From assembly GCF_018917865.1 (NCBI RefSeq), contig NZ_JAHLPM010000001.1:372001-436000 (forward strand): 64,000 nucleotides of DNA, given 5' to 3'. Under the pieces are notes generated by a model. The model saw only the letters and a program-made list of their open reading frames with translations, was not told where the DNA came from and ran no database searches. Of this stretch, positions 9,555 through 19,774 are shown piece after piece. The position numbers and the translations under genes are program-made. How positions within the stretch are numbered: position 1 is the first letter of the stretch; each line of letters opens with the position of its first letter. Origin of the DNA: Tissierella simiarum (GTDB lineage: Bacteria; Bacillota; Clostridia; Tissierellales; Tissierellaceae).

Positions 9555-10265
9555 ATGAGACACGTATATATTATTGCTTTTATAGGATTGATGGTTGGTG
9601 TATTAGGAACTGGAATAGGTGGAGTTATAAGCCTTTTCATTAAGAAATCTAATAGAGTATTAAGCTTTTTATTAGGTTTAACAGGTGGATTTATGATGTT
9701 TATTGTAACCTTTCACTTATTACCAGAATCCTTTTTATTAGGAAATATATTTACAGTACTACTAGGAATAATCTTAGGAATGCTAATAGTTATTACAATA
9801 GAAAAGTATATACAAAATATTAGCTGTAGACCTTATTTAAGAACTAGTATAATTTTAGGTTTAAGTATTGGAGTACATAATTTCCCAGAAGGATTAGCTT
9901 TAGGTTCTAGTTTTTTAGCTACATCAAATTTTGGAATGGTTTTGGCTTTAGCCATGCTTCTTCATAATATACCTGAAGGCATTTCCATGGCAATACCTTT
10001 GAGATTAAATAAGTTTTCTAATAAGGAGGTAGTCCTTTATACTATATTGGCAGGAATTCCTACGGGAGTAGGAGCATTTTTAGGTGCTTATTTAGGTTCT
10101 ATCTCTAACAATATTATTTCTTTATGTTTAGCTTTGGCTGGAGGAACAATGCTTTATATAATCTGTGATGAAATAATACCAACAGGAAAAACCCTTCACA
10201 AAGGAAGGGTCTCTACTTTAGGCGTTATAACAGGATTTATAATAGGTACAATCCTATATCTTTAG
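9555..10265 (+). CDS. ZIP family divalent metal transporter
   Basis: This 236-aa integral membrane protein has about eight transmembrane segments and the metal-binding motifs of ZIP permeases: [12 protein letters not shown] in TM4 and [15 protein letters not shown] in TM5, with the paired His-Asn-x-x-Glu groups. It probably imports zinc or another divalent metal. The ATG at 9555 follows AAGGGGTGAG. It is the only plus-strand gene in this block, and its stop overlaps the prfA stop by a few bases. A short palindrome, ATGAATATTCAT (about 9523-9534), lies just upstream and might bind a regulator. Confidence 0.92.
   Translation: MRHVYIIAFIGLMVGVLGTGIGGVISLFIKKSNRVLSFLLGLTGGFMMFIVTFHLLPESFLLGNIFTVLLGIILGMLIVITIEKYIQNISCRPYLRTSIILGLSIGVHNFPEGLALGSSFLATSNFGMVLALAMLLHNIPEGISMAIPLRLNKFSNKEVVLYTILAGIPTGVGAFLGAYLGSISNNIISLCLALAGGTMLYIICDEIIPTGKTLHKGRVSTLGVITGFIIGTILYL
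10191..10210 (-). terminator. Intrinsic terminator of prfA inside the ZIP gene
   Basis: On the minus strand the stem ACCCTTC/GAAGGGT with a six-base loop is followed directly by TTTT. It lies about 50 bases past the prfA stop, within the 3' coding part of the opposing ZIP gene. Confidence 0.7.
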
Positions 10266-11329
10266 CCTACATGTTGTAATTTTTCAGCTTGATCTGTGGT
10301 AATTAATCCATCGATCATTTCGTCTATATCTCCATCTAAGAAAGCCTCAAGTTTATATAAGGTCATATTAATTCTATGATCTGTAACTCTACCTTGCGGG
10401 AAATTGTAAGTTCTAATTCTTTCAGATCTATCTCCAGTACCTACTTGACCTTTCCTTTCTTGAGCTATTTCTGCTGTTTGTTCTGAAATCATTTTGTCGT
10501 AAAGTCTAGTCTTTAAGATTTTCATAGCCTTATCTCTATTCTTAAGCTGACTCTTTTCATCTTGACATGATATTACTATTCCTGTAGGAATATGAGTGAT
10601 TCTAACAGCAGAATCAGTGGTGTTAACAGATTGACCACCATTACCTGATGAACGGAATACATCTACCCTAATTTCATTGGGATTAATTTCAATATCTATA
10701 TCTTCTGCTTCAGGAAGTACTGCTACAGTAGAAGTAGAAGTGTGTATTCTACCACTAGATTCTGTAGTTGGAACTCTTTGTACTCTATGAACTCCAGATT
10801 CATATTTTAATCTACTATAAGCGCCTTTACCTTTAATCATAAATATTATTTCTTTAAATCCACCAATCCCAATTTCATTGGAACTCATTATTTCTATTTT
10901 CCAGCCTTGTCTTTCTGCATACATGGAATACATTCTAAATAGAGTTCCTGCAAATAAAGCTGCCTCGTCACCCCCAGCACCACCTCTTATTTCTACAATT
11001 ACATTCTTGTGGTCATTAGGGTCTTTAGGTATAAGGAGTATTCTGAGTTCTTCTTCTAATTTTGCTACAGTTTCTTCTAATTCTTTTATTTCTTCTTTCA
11101 CTAGTTCTTTCATTTCATCATCTAATTTTTCTTTCAGCATCTCCTTATCCTCTGAAAGACTTTCTGTAGCTTTAATATATTCCCTATATTTCATTACTAT
11201 AGGCTCTATTTCTGCATTTTCCTTCATTAACTTAGTCCATTCATCCATATTGCTAATTACTTCTGGATCAATTATTTTTTCACTTAGCTCTTTATACTTA
11301 TTCTCAAGAAATGCTAATTTATCTAACAT
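10262..11329 (-). CDS. prfA: Peptide chain release factor 1
   Basis: RF1 (355 aa) ends translation at UAA and UAG codons. The peptidyl-hydrolase motif is in [17 protein letters not shown] (GGQ near residue 232), and the codon-recognition region contains the family's PxT-like loop ([14 protein letters not shown]). The ATG at 11329 follows GGAGGCGAG. PrmC, encoded two genes upstream at 12583-13443, methylates the glutamine of GGQ; prfA and prmC are commonly neighbours, here separated by the two chromate transporter genes. Confidence 0.98.
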   Translation of the reverse strand: MLDKLAFLENKYKELSEKIIDPEVISNMDEWTKLMKENAEIEPIVMKYREYIKATESLSEDKEMLKEKLDDEMKELVKEEIKELEETVAKLEEELRILLIPKDPNDHKNVIVEIRGGAGGDEAALFAGTLFRMYSMYAERQGWKIEIMSSNEIGIGGFKEIIFMIKGKGAYSRLKYESGVHRVQRVPTTESSGRIHTSTSTVAVLPEAEDIDIEINPNEIRVDVFRSSGNGGQSVNTTDSAVRITHIPTGIVISCQDEKSQLKNRDKAMKILKTRLYDKMISEQTAEIAQERKGQVGTGDRSERIRTYNFPQGRVTDHRINMTLYKLEAFLDGDIDEMIDGLITTDQAEKLQHVG

Positions 11330-11505
11330 TTTCTCGCCTCCTTTCCAACATTACATATATATTATTAATTTATAATTAGCTTATTTACATATATTATAAC
11401 ATGATTCCATTAAAAAAATCCAATTCACAAAAATGAGGATAGCATATTCAATAAGTCTTGTAAAGAATTATTTTTCCACATTCTAAATTTATTATGATTA
11501 TAGTC

Positions 11506-12024
11506 TTAATAAATTATTGTCCCTGTTACCCCAGCAATAATAATAGCCAAAATAGGATGCAATTTTTTAAAAGAAATTAAGTAAAACAATACTGTCCCCA
11601 GTATAAAGCCTTTAAAATCTATAAAAGCGTCTTTAGATACAGTTATACTAGCAGATATAATAAGGCCTAACACTACTGGTCTTATTCCTTTAAATGCCCA
11701 ATCTACATAAGGAGAACTTTTGAATTTTGATAAAAAGTGTGCTATAAAAAGTATTATAACGATGGAGGGCAAAACTACAGCTATCGTAGCTACTATAGAG
11801 CCTAAAATTCCTGCTACTTCATGGCCTAAAAAAGTAGCTGAATTTATGGCAATTGGTCCTGGTGTCATTTCTACCACAGCTAGTATATCTATAAATTCTT
11901 TTGTCGTCATCCACCCATGAACTTCTATTATCTCTTTTTTTATCAGTGGAAGCATGGCATATCCGCCACCGAAACTAAAAGCTCCAATTTTTAAAAATGA
12001 TATAAAAAGTTTAAGTAGATTCAT
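11506..12024 (-). CDS. Chromate transporter half-protein (second of pair)
   Basis: This is a 172-aa membrane protein of the short CHR family (one ChrA half). It carries the N-terminal signature FKIGAFSFGGGYAMLPLI and the VVEMTPGPIAINSATFLG motif. Short CHR proteins work as pairs, probably as oppositely oriented halves. The ATG at 12024 overlaps the stop of the upstream copy by four bases (ATGA), so the two halves are coupled. They probably export chromate or a related oxyanion; the natural substrate is uncertain. Confidence 0.88.
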   Translation of the reverse strand: MNLLKLFISFLKIGAFSFGGGYAMLPLIKKEIIEVHGWMTTKEFIDILAVVEMTPGPIAINSATFLGHEVAGILGSIVATIAVVLPSIVIILFIAHFLSKFKSSPYVDWAFKGIRPVVLGLIISASITVSKDAFIDFKGFILGTVLFYLISFKKLHPILAIIIAGVTGTIIY

Positions 12025-12563
12025 ATATCTTTCTCCTTATTTTTAAAATATCCAATAGAACCTAAGGCAGCTGCAACAATTATGATTATTGGGCTTATAT
12101 CAAATACCACTATAGCCAACACAGTAAATAAAGCTCCTATCACTTTAAAAATATTAAGTTCCATATTCTTTCCTAGTTTATATACTGCTGAAAATATTAA
12201 AGCAGCTACTGCTGGTCTTATTCCTAAAAATATTTTTTCTACCACAGCATTTTGTCTATATTCCCAGAAATATTTAGCAATCAACAGTATAATTGTAAAA
12301 GAAGGAAGAACAGTTCCCAAAGTACAAAATATAGCTCCTTTAAAACCTGCCATCTTATATCCAACATAAGTACTTGTATTAATAGCTACAGGTCCTGGTG
12401 TTACTTCTGCTATAGCTAATATGTCTATAAATTCTTCCGCTGTAAGCCATTCATTTCTTTCTACCACTTCCCTTTGAATTAAAGGAAGCATGGCATATCC
12501 CCCACCAAAAGTAAATGCACCTATTTTAAAAAATGTTATAAATAGTTTAAACAATATTTCCAT
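12021..12563 (-). CDS. Chromate transporter half-protein (first of pair)
   Basis: This is a 180-aa short CHR family membrane protein, paralogous to the next gene (FKIGAFTFGGGYAMLPLIQREVV, AEVTPGPVAINTSTYVG). I place the start at ATG 12563 behind AAAGGAG; the frame is open 11 codons further upstream, but that part runs through the prmC end and has no ribosome site. It overlaps the next half by four bases and follows prmC closely. The half-gene pair replaces the single fused ChrA found in many proteobacteria. Confidence 0.88.
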   Translation of the reverse strand: MEILFKLFITFFKIGAFTFGGGYAMLPLIQREVVERNEWLTAEEFIDILAIAEVTPGPVAINTSTYVGYKMAGFKGAIFCTLGTVLPSFTIILLIAKYFWEYRQNAVVEKIFLGIRPAVAALIFSAVYKLGKNMELNIFKVIGALFTVLAIVVFDISPIIIIVAAALGSIGYFKNKEKDI

Positions 12564-12582
12564 TAAAGCACATCTCCTTTTA

Positions 12583-13443
12583 TCATTTAATACCAAAAAT
12601 AGCTCTATCCAATCCCTGTAAATCTTTTAATATAGAAACTCTTTGAAATCCTTCTTTAGTTAAAATGTCTCTAACAGCTTTTCCTTGATCATACCCTATT
12701 TCATATATTAAAAGCCCGCCTTTTATTAGATAGGTTTTACTCTTAGGAGTAATCCTTCTATAAAAGTCTAGTCCATCTTCTCCTCCATCTAAGGCTAGCC
12801 TAGGTTCAAAGTCTTTTACTTCATCCTGAAGCTTATCTATTTCTTCTCTCGGTATATAAGGAGGATTAGATACAATTATATGAAACTTTTCTTCTAAACT
12901 TAACCCTTTTATAGCTTTAAAGAGATCTCCTTTATAAAAGTTTACGTTATTAAGATTAAATTTTTCCTTATTAATATTTGCTACCTTTAAAGGAATATCA
13001 CCTATATCTATTCCATAGACTTCTGCATTTCTACAATAATAAGCTAAACTTAAGGAAATTGCACCGCTGCCAATTCCTAAATCCAATATATTTATTTTCT
13101 TTTTTCCATATTCTTCTTTAATATATTCTATAATATATTCTACTAAGATTTCCGTATCTGGTCTAGGGACTAGAACTCCTTCTTCTATGTAAAAGTCTAG
13201 TCCCATGAACTCTCTTTCTTTCAATATATATTGAACTGGATAGCCTGATGCTCTTTTATTCATAAGTTTTAAATATTTATCCTCAACTTCTTGTGAAACT
13301 TCATCCTTACCATGGGTATAAATATAAGTTTTATCCACATTTAAAAGATTGGATAAAATCAAGATAGCTTCTAATACAGGATTTCCAAATTCTCTATCTT
13401 TAATTAAATCTACACCTTTCTCTAAAAGCTTATTTATTTCCAT
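12583..13443 (-). CDS. prmC: Release factor glutamine methyltransferase
   Basis: PrmC (286 aa) uses S-adenosylmethionine to N5-methylate the GGQ glutamine of release factors. It has an N-terminal helical domain, then a Rossmann methyltransferase with the ILDLGIGSGAISLSLA SAM loop and the catalytic NPPYIP motif at about residue 190. The ATG at 13443 lies inside the end of yqhQ (10-base overlap), so translation is coupled. Together with yqhQ, rpmE and rho it keeps the conserved Firmicutes order. Confidence 0.97.
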   Translation of the reverse strand: MEINKLLEKGVDLIKDREFGNPVLEAILILSNLLNVDKTYIYTHGKDEVSQEVEDKYLKLMNKRASGYPVQYILKEREFMGLDFYIEEGVLVPRPDTEILVEYIIEYIKEEYGKKKINILDLGIGSGAISLSLAYYCRNAEVYGIDIGDIPLKVANINKEKFNLNNVNFYKGDLFKAIKGLSLEEKFHIIVSNPPYIPREEIDKLQDEVKDFEPRLALDGGEDGLDFYRRITPKSKTYLIKGGLLIYEIGYDQGKAVRDILTKEGFQRVSILKDLQGLDRAIFGIK

Positions 13444-14387
13444 AAATCTTCATCCTTATTTTCTGTAAGAACTGCTTCCAAGGCCTTTATTGCTACTTCT
13501 ATTTGTTCTCCATCTGGTTCCTTAGTTGTAGCCATTTTTTGAATCATAAGTCCTGGATAAGACAGGATATATGCCAGCTTAGAATTGCTTTTACCTATAA
13601 GTCTGTTCACTTCATAAGATATACCTGCTATTACAGGAAACATAAGAATTCTAACTAAAAACCTCTGTAAAGGATTTGGCCATCCAAAAAATGATAGAAC
13701 CAATATACTTATTATCATAACCATGAATAAAAAGCTGGTACCACATCTTGGATGAAGTATAGGGTATTTTTTTACGTTTTCTACTGTTAATTTTTCTTGA
13801 TTTTCATAGCAATGAATAGTTTTATGCTCTGCTCCATGATACTGGAATACTCTCTCAATATCATCTAGCTTAGATACTCCTACAATATAAATTAAAAATA
13901 TGATTATCCTAACTAAACCTTCTAAAAGGTTTAAACCCAAGGAACTTTCTATTCTATTTTTAAAGAAGTTGGTTAAAAAGGTAGGTAATAACATGAATAG
14001 TCCTATGGCTAAGGCAAAGGATGTTAGTAAGGTTAGGAACATTTGTACATTTTCTGCTTTATCTTTAAATACTTTTTCTGTTACAGATTCCTTTTTAGAT
14101 TCAACCTCTTCTTCTTCAAAAAATTCTGCTGAATACATTAGGGATCTTGTACCAATTATCATAGCTTCTACTAATCCCACTACTCCTCTTATAAATGGAA
14201 GTCTAAAAAATTTATACTTCATTCCTAAAGTATTCAATTCTTCTCTTTTTAATTCTATTTCCTTATCAGGCTTTCTTACAGCTATGGCCACATGTTTTGG
14301 ACCACGCATCATTACTCCTTCAATTAAAGCCTGACCTCCAATATTGGTTATATGCTTTGGAGCTCTATTTAACTCTTTTATCTTCAT
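13434..14387 (-). CDS. yqhQ: DUF1385 membrane protein YqhQ
   Basis: This 317-aa DUF1385 protein starts MKIKELNRAPKHITNIGGQALIEGVMMRGP, the family signature, and has several membrane segments (about 110-180 and 225-275) and a metal-like motif YHGAEHKTIHCYE near residue 195. The start is ATG 14387 behind GGGAGG; a longer frame exists but has no ribosome site. The function is not established. It is a conserved neighbour of prmC and rpmE in Clostridia and overlaps the prmC start. Confidence 0.88.
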   Translation of the reverse strand: MKIKELNRAPKHITNIGGQALIEGVMMRGPKHVAIAVRKPDKEIELKREELNTLGMKYKFFRLPFIRGVVGLVEAMIIGTRSLMYSAEFFEEEEVESKKESVTEKVFKDKAENVQMFLTLLTSFALAIGLFMLLPTFLTNFFKNRIESSLGLNLLEGLVRIIIFLIYIVGVSKLDDIERVFQYHGAEHKTIHCYENQEKLTVENVKKYPILHPRCGTSFLFMVMIISILVLSFFGWPNPLQRFLVRILMFPVIAGISYEVNRLIGKSNSKLAYILSYPGLMIQKMATTKEPDGEQIEVAIKALEAVLTENKDEDLWK

Positions 14388-14490
14388 AAGATCCTCCCAT
14401 TTTTTTATTTCCATTAAAACAATAAATAGGATTCATATTAATGGAAATCTAAGGATTTCCCCCCTTCTATTTTATTTTCTTAAAAAATAA

Positions 14491-14516
14491 AGGTTAGATG
14501 CTTTGGCAACTAACCT
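14491..14516 (-). terminator. Terminator after rpmE
   Basis: On the minus strand AGGTTAG pairs with CTAACCT around a 12-base loop, followed by TTTATTTTTT. It lies 18 bases after the rpmE stop. A second, smaller hairpin (GGAAATC/GATTTCC) lies at about 14443-14460, between this terminator and yqhQ. Confidence 0.75.
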
Positions 14517-14533
14517 ATCTTTTTTTGAAGAAA

Positions 14534-14743
14534 TTAATCCATACCGTATTTCTTCTTGAATTTTTCAACACGTCCACCACGTTCAACAAATTTTTGACGT
14601 CCTGTAAAGAATGGATGGCATTCTGAGCAAATTTCAACTCTTAGTTCATCTTTTGTTGAGCCAGTTTTAAATGTATTTCCACACGCACAGTATACTGTAG
14701 CTTCTTGATAATTTGGATGAATATCCTTCTTCATAACTTTCAC
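14534..14743 (-). CDS. rpmE: 50S ribosomal protein L31, zinc-binding (C+) form
   Basis: This 69-aa L31 protein has the start [22 protein letters not shown] and the typical end [16 protein letters not shown]. The paired motifs CACG and CSEC are the zinc ligands, so this is the C+ form. I note two in-frame starts ([10 protein letters not shown]); the shorter MKKDIHP is the family norm, but ATG 14743 fits the GAGGTGAAAG site. It follows rho by 85 bases and ends at its own terminator. Confidence 0.97.
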   Translation of the reverse strand: MKVMKKDIHPNYQEATVYCACGNTFKTGSTKDELRVEICSECHPFFTGRQKFVERGGRVEKFKKKYGMD

Positions 14744-14828
14744 CTCTCTTTAGTTGCTAAGTATATAGTAATAAAATATTTACATATTTCAACCACTAAA
14801 TTATAGCACAAATTATTTTCCTTTTCAA

Positions 14829-16193
14829 CTAAAACCAGATTTTATTTCTCATCTCTTCTATAAATTGATCATTGTTCTTAGTCTGCACTAGATTCTCTAT
14901 TAAAGTTTCTGTTACATCTTGAGTGGATGCGTTACTCAAGGCTTTTCTAATAGCCCAGATAGTTTCTAATTCTTTTTGAGTAAGCAGCAATTCTTCTCTT
15001 CTAGTTCCCGATCTATTTATATCTATAGCAGGGAATATCCTCTTCTCAGATAGCTTTCTATCTAAATGAATTTCCATATTACCTGTACCCTTAAACTCTT
15101 CAAATATTACATCATCCATACGACTACCTGTTTCTACCAAAGCTGTAGCAAGAATAGTTAGACTACCGCCTTCTTCCAACTTTCTAGCTGCTCCAAAAAA
15201 TCTTTTTGGTTTATGTAATGCTCCTGGATCCAATCCTCCAGAAAGAGTTCTTCCAGTTGCTGGAATAGTCAAGTTGTAGGCTCTAGCTAAACGAGTAATA
15301 CTGTCAAGAAGAATTACTACGTCCTTTCCATGTTCCACCAATCTTTTTGCTCTTTCAAGAACTATTTCTGCCACTTTTGTATGATGTTTTGGTAGTTCAT
15401 CAAAAGTAGAGTATACAACATCTCCTTTAACAGATCTTTTCATATCGGTTACTTCTTCTGGTCTTTCATCAATTAAAAGAACTATAATTTCTACCTCTGG
15501 ATGATTTTTAGCAATAGAATTAGCTACCATCTTTAATAAACTTGTTTTACCTGCCTTTGGTGGAGACACAATCATTCCTCTCTGTCCTTTACCAATAGGT
15601 GCAATTAAATCAATCATCCTAGTGGAAAGCTCACTAGATGTAGTTTCAAGTGCTAATCTTTCTTTTGGATAAATGGGGGTTAGACTATCGAAGTCAGGTC
15701 TTCTAATACAGGTTTCTGGATGTAATCCATTAACGTTTTTTACATAAAGAAGGGCTTTATATTTTTCCCCAGCTTTTGGGGGTCTCGTTATACCAAAGAT
15801 TTTATCTCCTGTTTTTAACCTAAAACGCCTAATTTGAGAAGGAGAAACATAAATATCTTCATCACCAGATAAATAGTTTTCACATCTTAAAAATCCATAA
15901 CCATCAGTGTGGACTTCAAGGATTCCTTCAGCACCATTAATATCATTCATCTGTTCCAATTCTTCAGATACCTTTTCCGGTAATTCTTCCATATCAATTT
16001 CTTTAATATCAATCTTCATTTCCTCTTCGTCATCTACTTCTTTTTCTGTTTTTTCTTCTTTTGAAGCATAATTTTGCAATATCATATCAATCAGTTCATC
16101 TTTCTTGTATTTATAAGGACTAGATATACCTTGAGCCTTGGCTAATTCCCTTAGCTCTCCAATCTTTTTACCCTCTAATTCTTGTTGGGTCAA
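14829..16193 (-). CDS. rho: Transcription termination factor Rho
   Basis: Rho is a hexameric RNA-dependent ATPase that ends transcription (454 aa). It has an N-terminal Rho_N SAP-like domain ([16 protein letters not shown]), an acidic linker at about 45-80, a cold-shock-type RNA-binding domain ([14 protein letters not shown]), and a RecA-type motor with Walker [13 protein letters not shown] and the [15 protein letters not shown] and Q-loop segments. The ATG at 16193 follows ACGGAGGTG. It lies downstream of glpX and upstream of rpmE, as in other Firmicutes. Confidence 0.98.
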   Translation of the reverse strand: MTQQELEGKKIGELRELAKAQGISSPYKYKKDELIDMILQNYASKEEKTEKEVDDEEEMKIDIKEIDMEELPEKVSEELEQMNDINGAEGILEVHTDGYGFLRCENYLSGDEDIYVSPSQIRRFRLKTGDKIFGITRPPKAGEKYKALLYVKNVNGLHPETCIRRPDFDSLTPIYPKERLALETTSSELSTRMIDLIAPIGKGQRGMIVSPPKAGKTSLLKMVANSIAKNHPEVEIIVLLIDERPEEVTDMKRSVKGDVVYSTFDELPKHHTKVAEIVLERAKRLVEHGKDVVILLDSITRLARAYNLTIPATGRTLSGGLDPGALHKPKRFFGAARKLEEGGSLTILATALVETGSRMDDVIFEEFKGTGNMEIHLDRKLSEKRIFPAIDINRSGTRREELLLTQKELETIWAIRKALSNASTQDVTETLIENLVQTKNNDQFIEEMRNKIWF

Positions 16194-16312
16194 AACAAAA
16201 ACACCTCCGTTTGGCTTATGCCAATTGTTAATTATTTATTATTTATTAATTATTGATTTTGAATAAAAAAGATTAAAACATGGATGGAATAAATTCATTT
16301 TTGATGAGGATT

Positions 16313-16375
16313 AAACTTTTCACTTTGCTCAAATTTAAACACGATAATATTACTTGTAAGCAAAGTGAAAAGTTT
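16313..16375 (-). terminator. Long stem-loop after glpX
   Basis: The 17-base arms (AAACTTTTCACTTTGCT and its complement) are separated by about 29 bases, some 47 bases after the glpX stop. It lacks a long T-run on the minus strand but is likely to end or trim the fba-fsa-glpX transcript before rho. Confidence 0.5.
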
Positions 16376-16421
16376 TAGTTTTGTAGTTTTAATTTAAAAT
16401 TAAGAATTTGCACAGCATACT

Positions 16422-17390
16422 CTATTTAGCATATTCAGGCTTCTTATCAAGTCTATGAATAGCTTCAATGAATCTAATAGTTCCCGTTTCCGCTCTCATA
16501 ACTAATGAATGAGTAGAAGCTTTATTGTATTCTAAGTATTTTACACCTTGTAAAAGCTCACCATAGGATACTCCTGTAGCAGCAAAAATTATTTCATTAC
16601 CTTTTACTAAGTCTTCCATAGTTAAAACTTTATTCAAGTCTGCTCCCATGTTTAAACATCTTTCCTTTTGTTCTTCTGTAGCTGGACAAAGAACACCTTG
16701 AAATTCACCTTCCATACATTTAAGAGCTGCTGCTGCAATAACTCCTTCTGGTGCTCCCCCTATACCCATTAGTATATCAACACCAGTGTAATCAAAGCAA
16801 GTAGATATAGCAGCTAGAACATCACCATCACTGAACATTTTAATTCGTGCTCCTACTTTACGAACTTCTTCTACTAACTTATCATGTCTTGGCCTATCTA
16901 ATATATTAACCGTTATTTCAGAAACATCTTTATCTAAAGCCTTAGCTACATTTCTGATATTTTCCTCTACAGAAGCATTAATATCTACAAATCCTCTAGC
17001 TTTAGGTCCAACGGCTATCTTCTTCATATAAGTATCTGGAGCATGAAGCAAGCATCCTCTAGGAGCTATAGCTACAACAGATATAGCATTAGGTAATCCT
17101 TTAGCTACAGAAATAGTACCGTCTAATGGATCTACAGCAATATCTACTTTTAAACTTTCTCCAGTAGCTTTACCTATTTCTTCTCCAATATAAAGCATTG
17201 GTGCTTCATCTAACTCTCCTTCTCCAATAACTACAATTCCATCTATATTTATAGTATCAAACATACGTCTCATAGCATCAACGGCTGCTTGATCTGCTGC
17301 ATTTTTATCGCCTCTACCTAAATATTTTGCACTGGCTAAAGCTGCAGCCTCCGTAACCCTAGCTAAATTTAAAGCTAAATTTCTATCCAT
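16422..17390 (-). CDS. glpX: Fructose-1,6-bisphosphatase, class II
   Basis: This class II FBPase (322 aa) dephosphorylates fructose-1,6-bisphosphate in gluconeogenesis, with metal ions at the active site. Family motifs are GRGDKNAADQAAVDAMR, VVIGEGELDEAPML, VDPLDGTISVAKG and GIGGAPEGVIAAAALKCM. The ATG at 17390 follows GGGAGTGG. It lies 11 bases after the transaldolase gene in a run with fba, so three central sugar-phosphate enzymes are cotranscribed. Confidence 0.97.
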   Translation of the reverse strand: MDRNLALNLARVTEAAALASAKYLGRGDKNAADQAAVDAMRRMFDTINIDGIVVIGEGELDEAPMLYIGEEIGKATGESLKVDIAVDPLDGTISVAKGLPNAISVVAIAPRGCLLHAPDTYMKKIAVGPKARGFVDINASVEENIRNVAKALDKDVSEITVNILDRPRHDKLVEEVRKVGARIKMFSDGDVLAAISTCFDYTGVDILMGIGGAPEGVIAAAALKCMEGEFQGVLCPATEEQKERCLNMGADLNKVLTMEDLVKGNEIIFAATGVSYGELLQGVKYLEYNKASTHSLVMRAETGTIRFIEAIHRLDKKPEYAK

Positions 17391-17401
17391 AGCACCACTC
17401 C

Positions 17402-18049
17402 CTATTTAGATTGTAATACATTCCAATCCTTTAAAAATTTATCTATACCACTATCTGTTAATGGATGACTCAACATTTGAATAAATACCTTATAAGGAAT
17501 TGTCGCTATATGAGCTCCTGCTTTTGCAGCATCTAGAGCATGGATTGGATGTCTTATGCTGGCAGCTATTATTTCTGTATCTATATTATGCACATTAAAT
17601 ACTTGAATAATATCCTCAATAATACGCATCCCTTCATTGCTAATATCATCTAATCTACCAACGAACGGGCTTACATAACTGGCTCCTGCTCTTGCAGCAA
17701 GTAAAGCTTGATTTGGTGAAAAAACCAAAGTAACATTAGTCTTTATGCCTTCTTTAGAAAGAACACTAACAGCTTTTAATCCTTCCTTAGTCATAGGAAT
17801 TTTAATAACTATGTTGGGATGGATTTTAACTAGTTCCCTAGCTTCCTTCAGCATACCATCTTTATCTAAAGAAATAACTTCTGCACTAATGGGTCCATCA
17901 ACAATACTGGTTATTTCTTCTACAACTTCTTTAAAGTCTCTGCCTTCCTTAGCTATTAAACTAGGATTAGTAGTTACACCACAGATAACTCCCCATTCAT
18001 TAATTTCTTTTATTTCATCGATATTAGCCGTATCTATAAATAGTTTCAT
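17402..18049 (-). CDS. fsa: Transaldolase, TalC/fructose-6-phosphate aldolase family
   Basis: This 215-aa protein belongs to the short TalC/MipB family, which includes both transaldolases and fructose-6-phosphate aldolases. The Schiff-base lysine lies in [15 protein letters not shown] near residue 83, and [14 protein letters not shown] is near the N-terminus. The ATG at 18049 follows AAAGGAGGG. In the fba-tal-glpX context a transaldolase role in the non-oxidative pentose pathway is most likely; sequence alone does not separate the two activities. Confidence 0.93.
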   Translation of the reverse strand: MKLFIDTANIDEIKEINEWGVICGVTTNPSLIAKEGRDFKEVVEEITSIVDGPISAEVISLDKDGMLKEARELVKIHPNIVIKIPMTKEGLKAVSVLSKEGIKTNVTLVFSPNQALLAARAGASYVSPFVGRLDDISNEGMRIIEDIIQVFNVHNIDTEIIAASIRHPIHALDAAKAGAHIATIPYKVFIQMLSHPLTDSGIDKFLKDWNVLQSK

Positions 18050-18062
18050 TTAGAACCCTCCT

Positions 18063-18914
18063 TTAAGCTCTCCCTACAGAACCAAAGATATGAAGTTTTT
18101 CCTTAATTACTTCCTTCATAGCTTCCTTTGCTGGCCCTAATATCTTTCTTGGATCAATGCTTTCTGGGTTATTTGTTATGAATTCTTTAACGGCTTCTGC
18201 AAATGCCATTCTGATATCTGTATCTATATTTATCTTATTGATTCCTAAAGATACAGCTTTCTTAATACTTTCTTCTGGAACTCCACTAGAACCGTGTAGT
18301 ACAAGTGGAATGTTTAATAGTTCTTTAATAGTTTTTATTCTATCAAAGTCAAGCTTTGGTTCTCCTGTATACACTCCATGAGCAGTTCCAACAGCTATAG
18401 CTAAGTAATCTACATCAGTTTCTTTAACAAACCTTAAAGCTTCTTGTGGATCTGTAAAAGTAGCATCCTTTTCATCTACTGTAATATGATCTTCTGTTCC
18501 ACCAATTTTACCTAATTCAGCTTCTACTGAAACTCCAACAGCATGGGCTACTTCTATTACTTTTTTAGTATATGCAATATTTTCTTCTAGTGGAAATCTA
18601 GAACCATCTATCATAACAGAAGTAAATCCATGTCTTATACATAACATTACTTGATCAAAATCTGTACCATGATCTAAGTGAATAGCTACAGGTACCTTTG
18701 CTTTTCTAGCAGCAACTTTACCTAGATTTGAAATATACTCTATACCAGCATATTTAATGCCACCTTGACTCGCTTGAAGGATAACAGGAGAATTAGTCTC
18801 TTCTGCAGCTTCTATTATAGCTTGTACTATTTCCATATTGTTTACGTTGAATGCTCCAACTGCATATCCATTTTTATGAGCATCCTGTAGTAATTCTCTA
18901 CCAGTAACTAACAT
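18063..18914 (-). CDS. fba: Class II fructose-bisphosphate aldolase
   Basis: This zinc-dependent class II aldolase (283 aa) cleaves fructose-1,6-bisphosphate in glycolysis. It begins MLVTGRELLQDAHKNGYAVGAFNVNN. Zinc ligands are in HLDHGTD and further His motifs (AVGTAHGVY, LHGSSGVP), and EAELGKIGG is present. I start it at ATG 18914 behind AGGAGGTATAAT; an upstream extension of 17 codons has no ribosome site. It leads directly into the transaldolase gene with a 13-base gap. Confidence 0.96.
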   Translation of the reverse strand: MLVTGRELLQDAHKNGYAVGAFNVNNMEIVQAIIEAAEETNSPVILQASQGGIKYAGIEYISNLGKVAARKAKVPVAIHLDHGTDFDQVMLCIRHGFTSVMIDGSRFPLEENIAYTKKVIEVAHAVGVSVEAELGKIGGTEDHITVDEKDATFTDPQEALRFVKETDVDYLAIAVGTAHGVYTGEPKLDFDRIKTIKELLNIPLVLHGSSGVPEESIKKAVSLGINKINIDTDIRMAFAEAVKEFITNNPESIDPRKILGPAKEAMKEVIKEKLHIFGSVGRA

Positions 18915-18973
18915 ATTATACCTCCTATTTCTATTAATATATACTATTATATCATTATTACACATTTTTAACT

Positions 18974-19633
18974 CTATTTCTTTTTAAAATCTCTCATTTT
19001 TTCTCCCATAGAATCTATACAGGAAATATTTTGCTCTCTTAATACGATTTTATCTTTATTTATAAGGACATTTAAATCCTCTTCAGTTTCTGCATATATA
19101 ATCTTTACACTATTACATTGTTCACATTTAAGTTCTATTCTATCAAAGAAAAGCTTTATTTCAATTTTAGAAGAACCACATTCACAACTAACTAGTCCAT
19201 TTCTCTCCATTTGACCCAATCTATGTAAAGAGGTGGCTATAATCTTAAAATCAGTAAAGTAATTCATTATATTTTTTTCTCTAAATATCTTTTCAACAGA
19301 TACAGACTCTTCCAATAATAATCTATTTTCGGCTTTTCTATTTCCAATAAAACATATATCATCACCATAATAGCAATTATATATTTTATCATTTGTAAAT
19401 AAATCCATCATATGAAATTTGTATAGATGTTCATCTCCACATGTAAAACAGGTTAGCTTAAAATATCCAGTTCTATCAGGTTTAGTATCAATAGTCACTA
19501 CCTTGTTACCACAGCTACATTGGAACTCTGTATGGCAATTAGACATGATCTCAAATATATTAAAGTCATACTCTTCTAATTTTCCACAATGATTACATCT
19601 AATAATAAGAGTTTTCCACCCATTAATTAACAT
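18974..19633 (-). CDS. Cysteine-rich zinc-ribbon-like protein of unknown function
   Basis: This 219-aa soluble protein has five Cys pairs: RCNHCG, QCSCG, TCFTCG, SCECG and KCEQC. This suggests two or three zinc-ribbon units in tandem, around a middle segment of about 60 residues rich in charged residues. The start is ATG 19633 behind GGAGGGAGACC; the frame extends 11 codons further without support. It lies directly upstream of fba and may be cotranscribed. I do not recognise a characterised family. Metal binding is inferred from the Cys spacing only. Confidence 0.75.
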   Translation of the reverse strand: MLINGWKTLIIRCNHCGKLEEYDFNIFEIMSNCHTEFQCSCGNKVVTIDTKPDRTGYFKLTCFTCGDEHLYKFHMMDLFTNDKIYNCYYGDDICFIGNRKAENRLLLEESVSVEKIFREKNIMNYFTDFKIIATSLHRLGQMERNGLVSCECGSSKIEIKLFFDRIELKCEQCNSVKIIYAETEEDLNVLINKDKIVLREQNISCIDSMGEKMRDFKKK

Positions 19634-19774
19634 AAGGTCTCCCTCCTTATTAGAGTAATTCTTCATTCAATATAAAATTCCTTCTAAATGTCGAAATTTT
19701 TATCGAGTAATTAACTCCCTGTTTTGGATTTTATTACCATAACAAAAGGTCTTTAACATTTATAAATACAACGC

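Noticed and set aside
14443-14460. Leader RNA before yqhQ
   Set aside because: Only a 7-bp hairpin (GGAAATC/GATTTCC) is present, without any further conserved structure that I could recognise.
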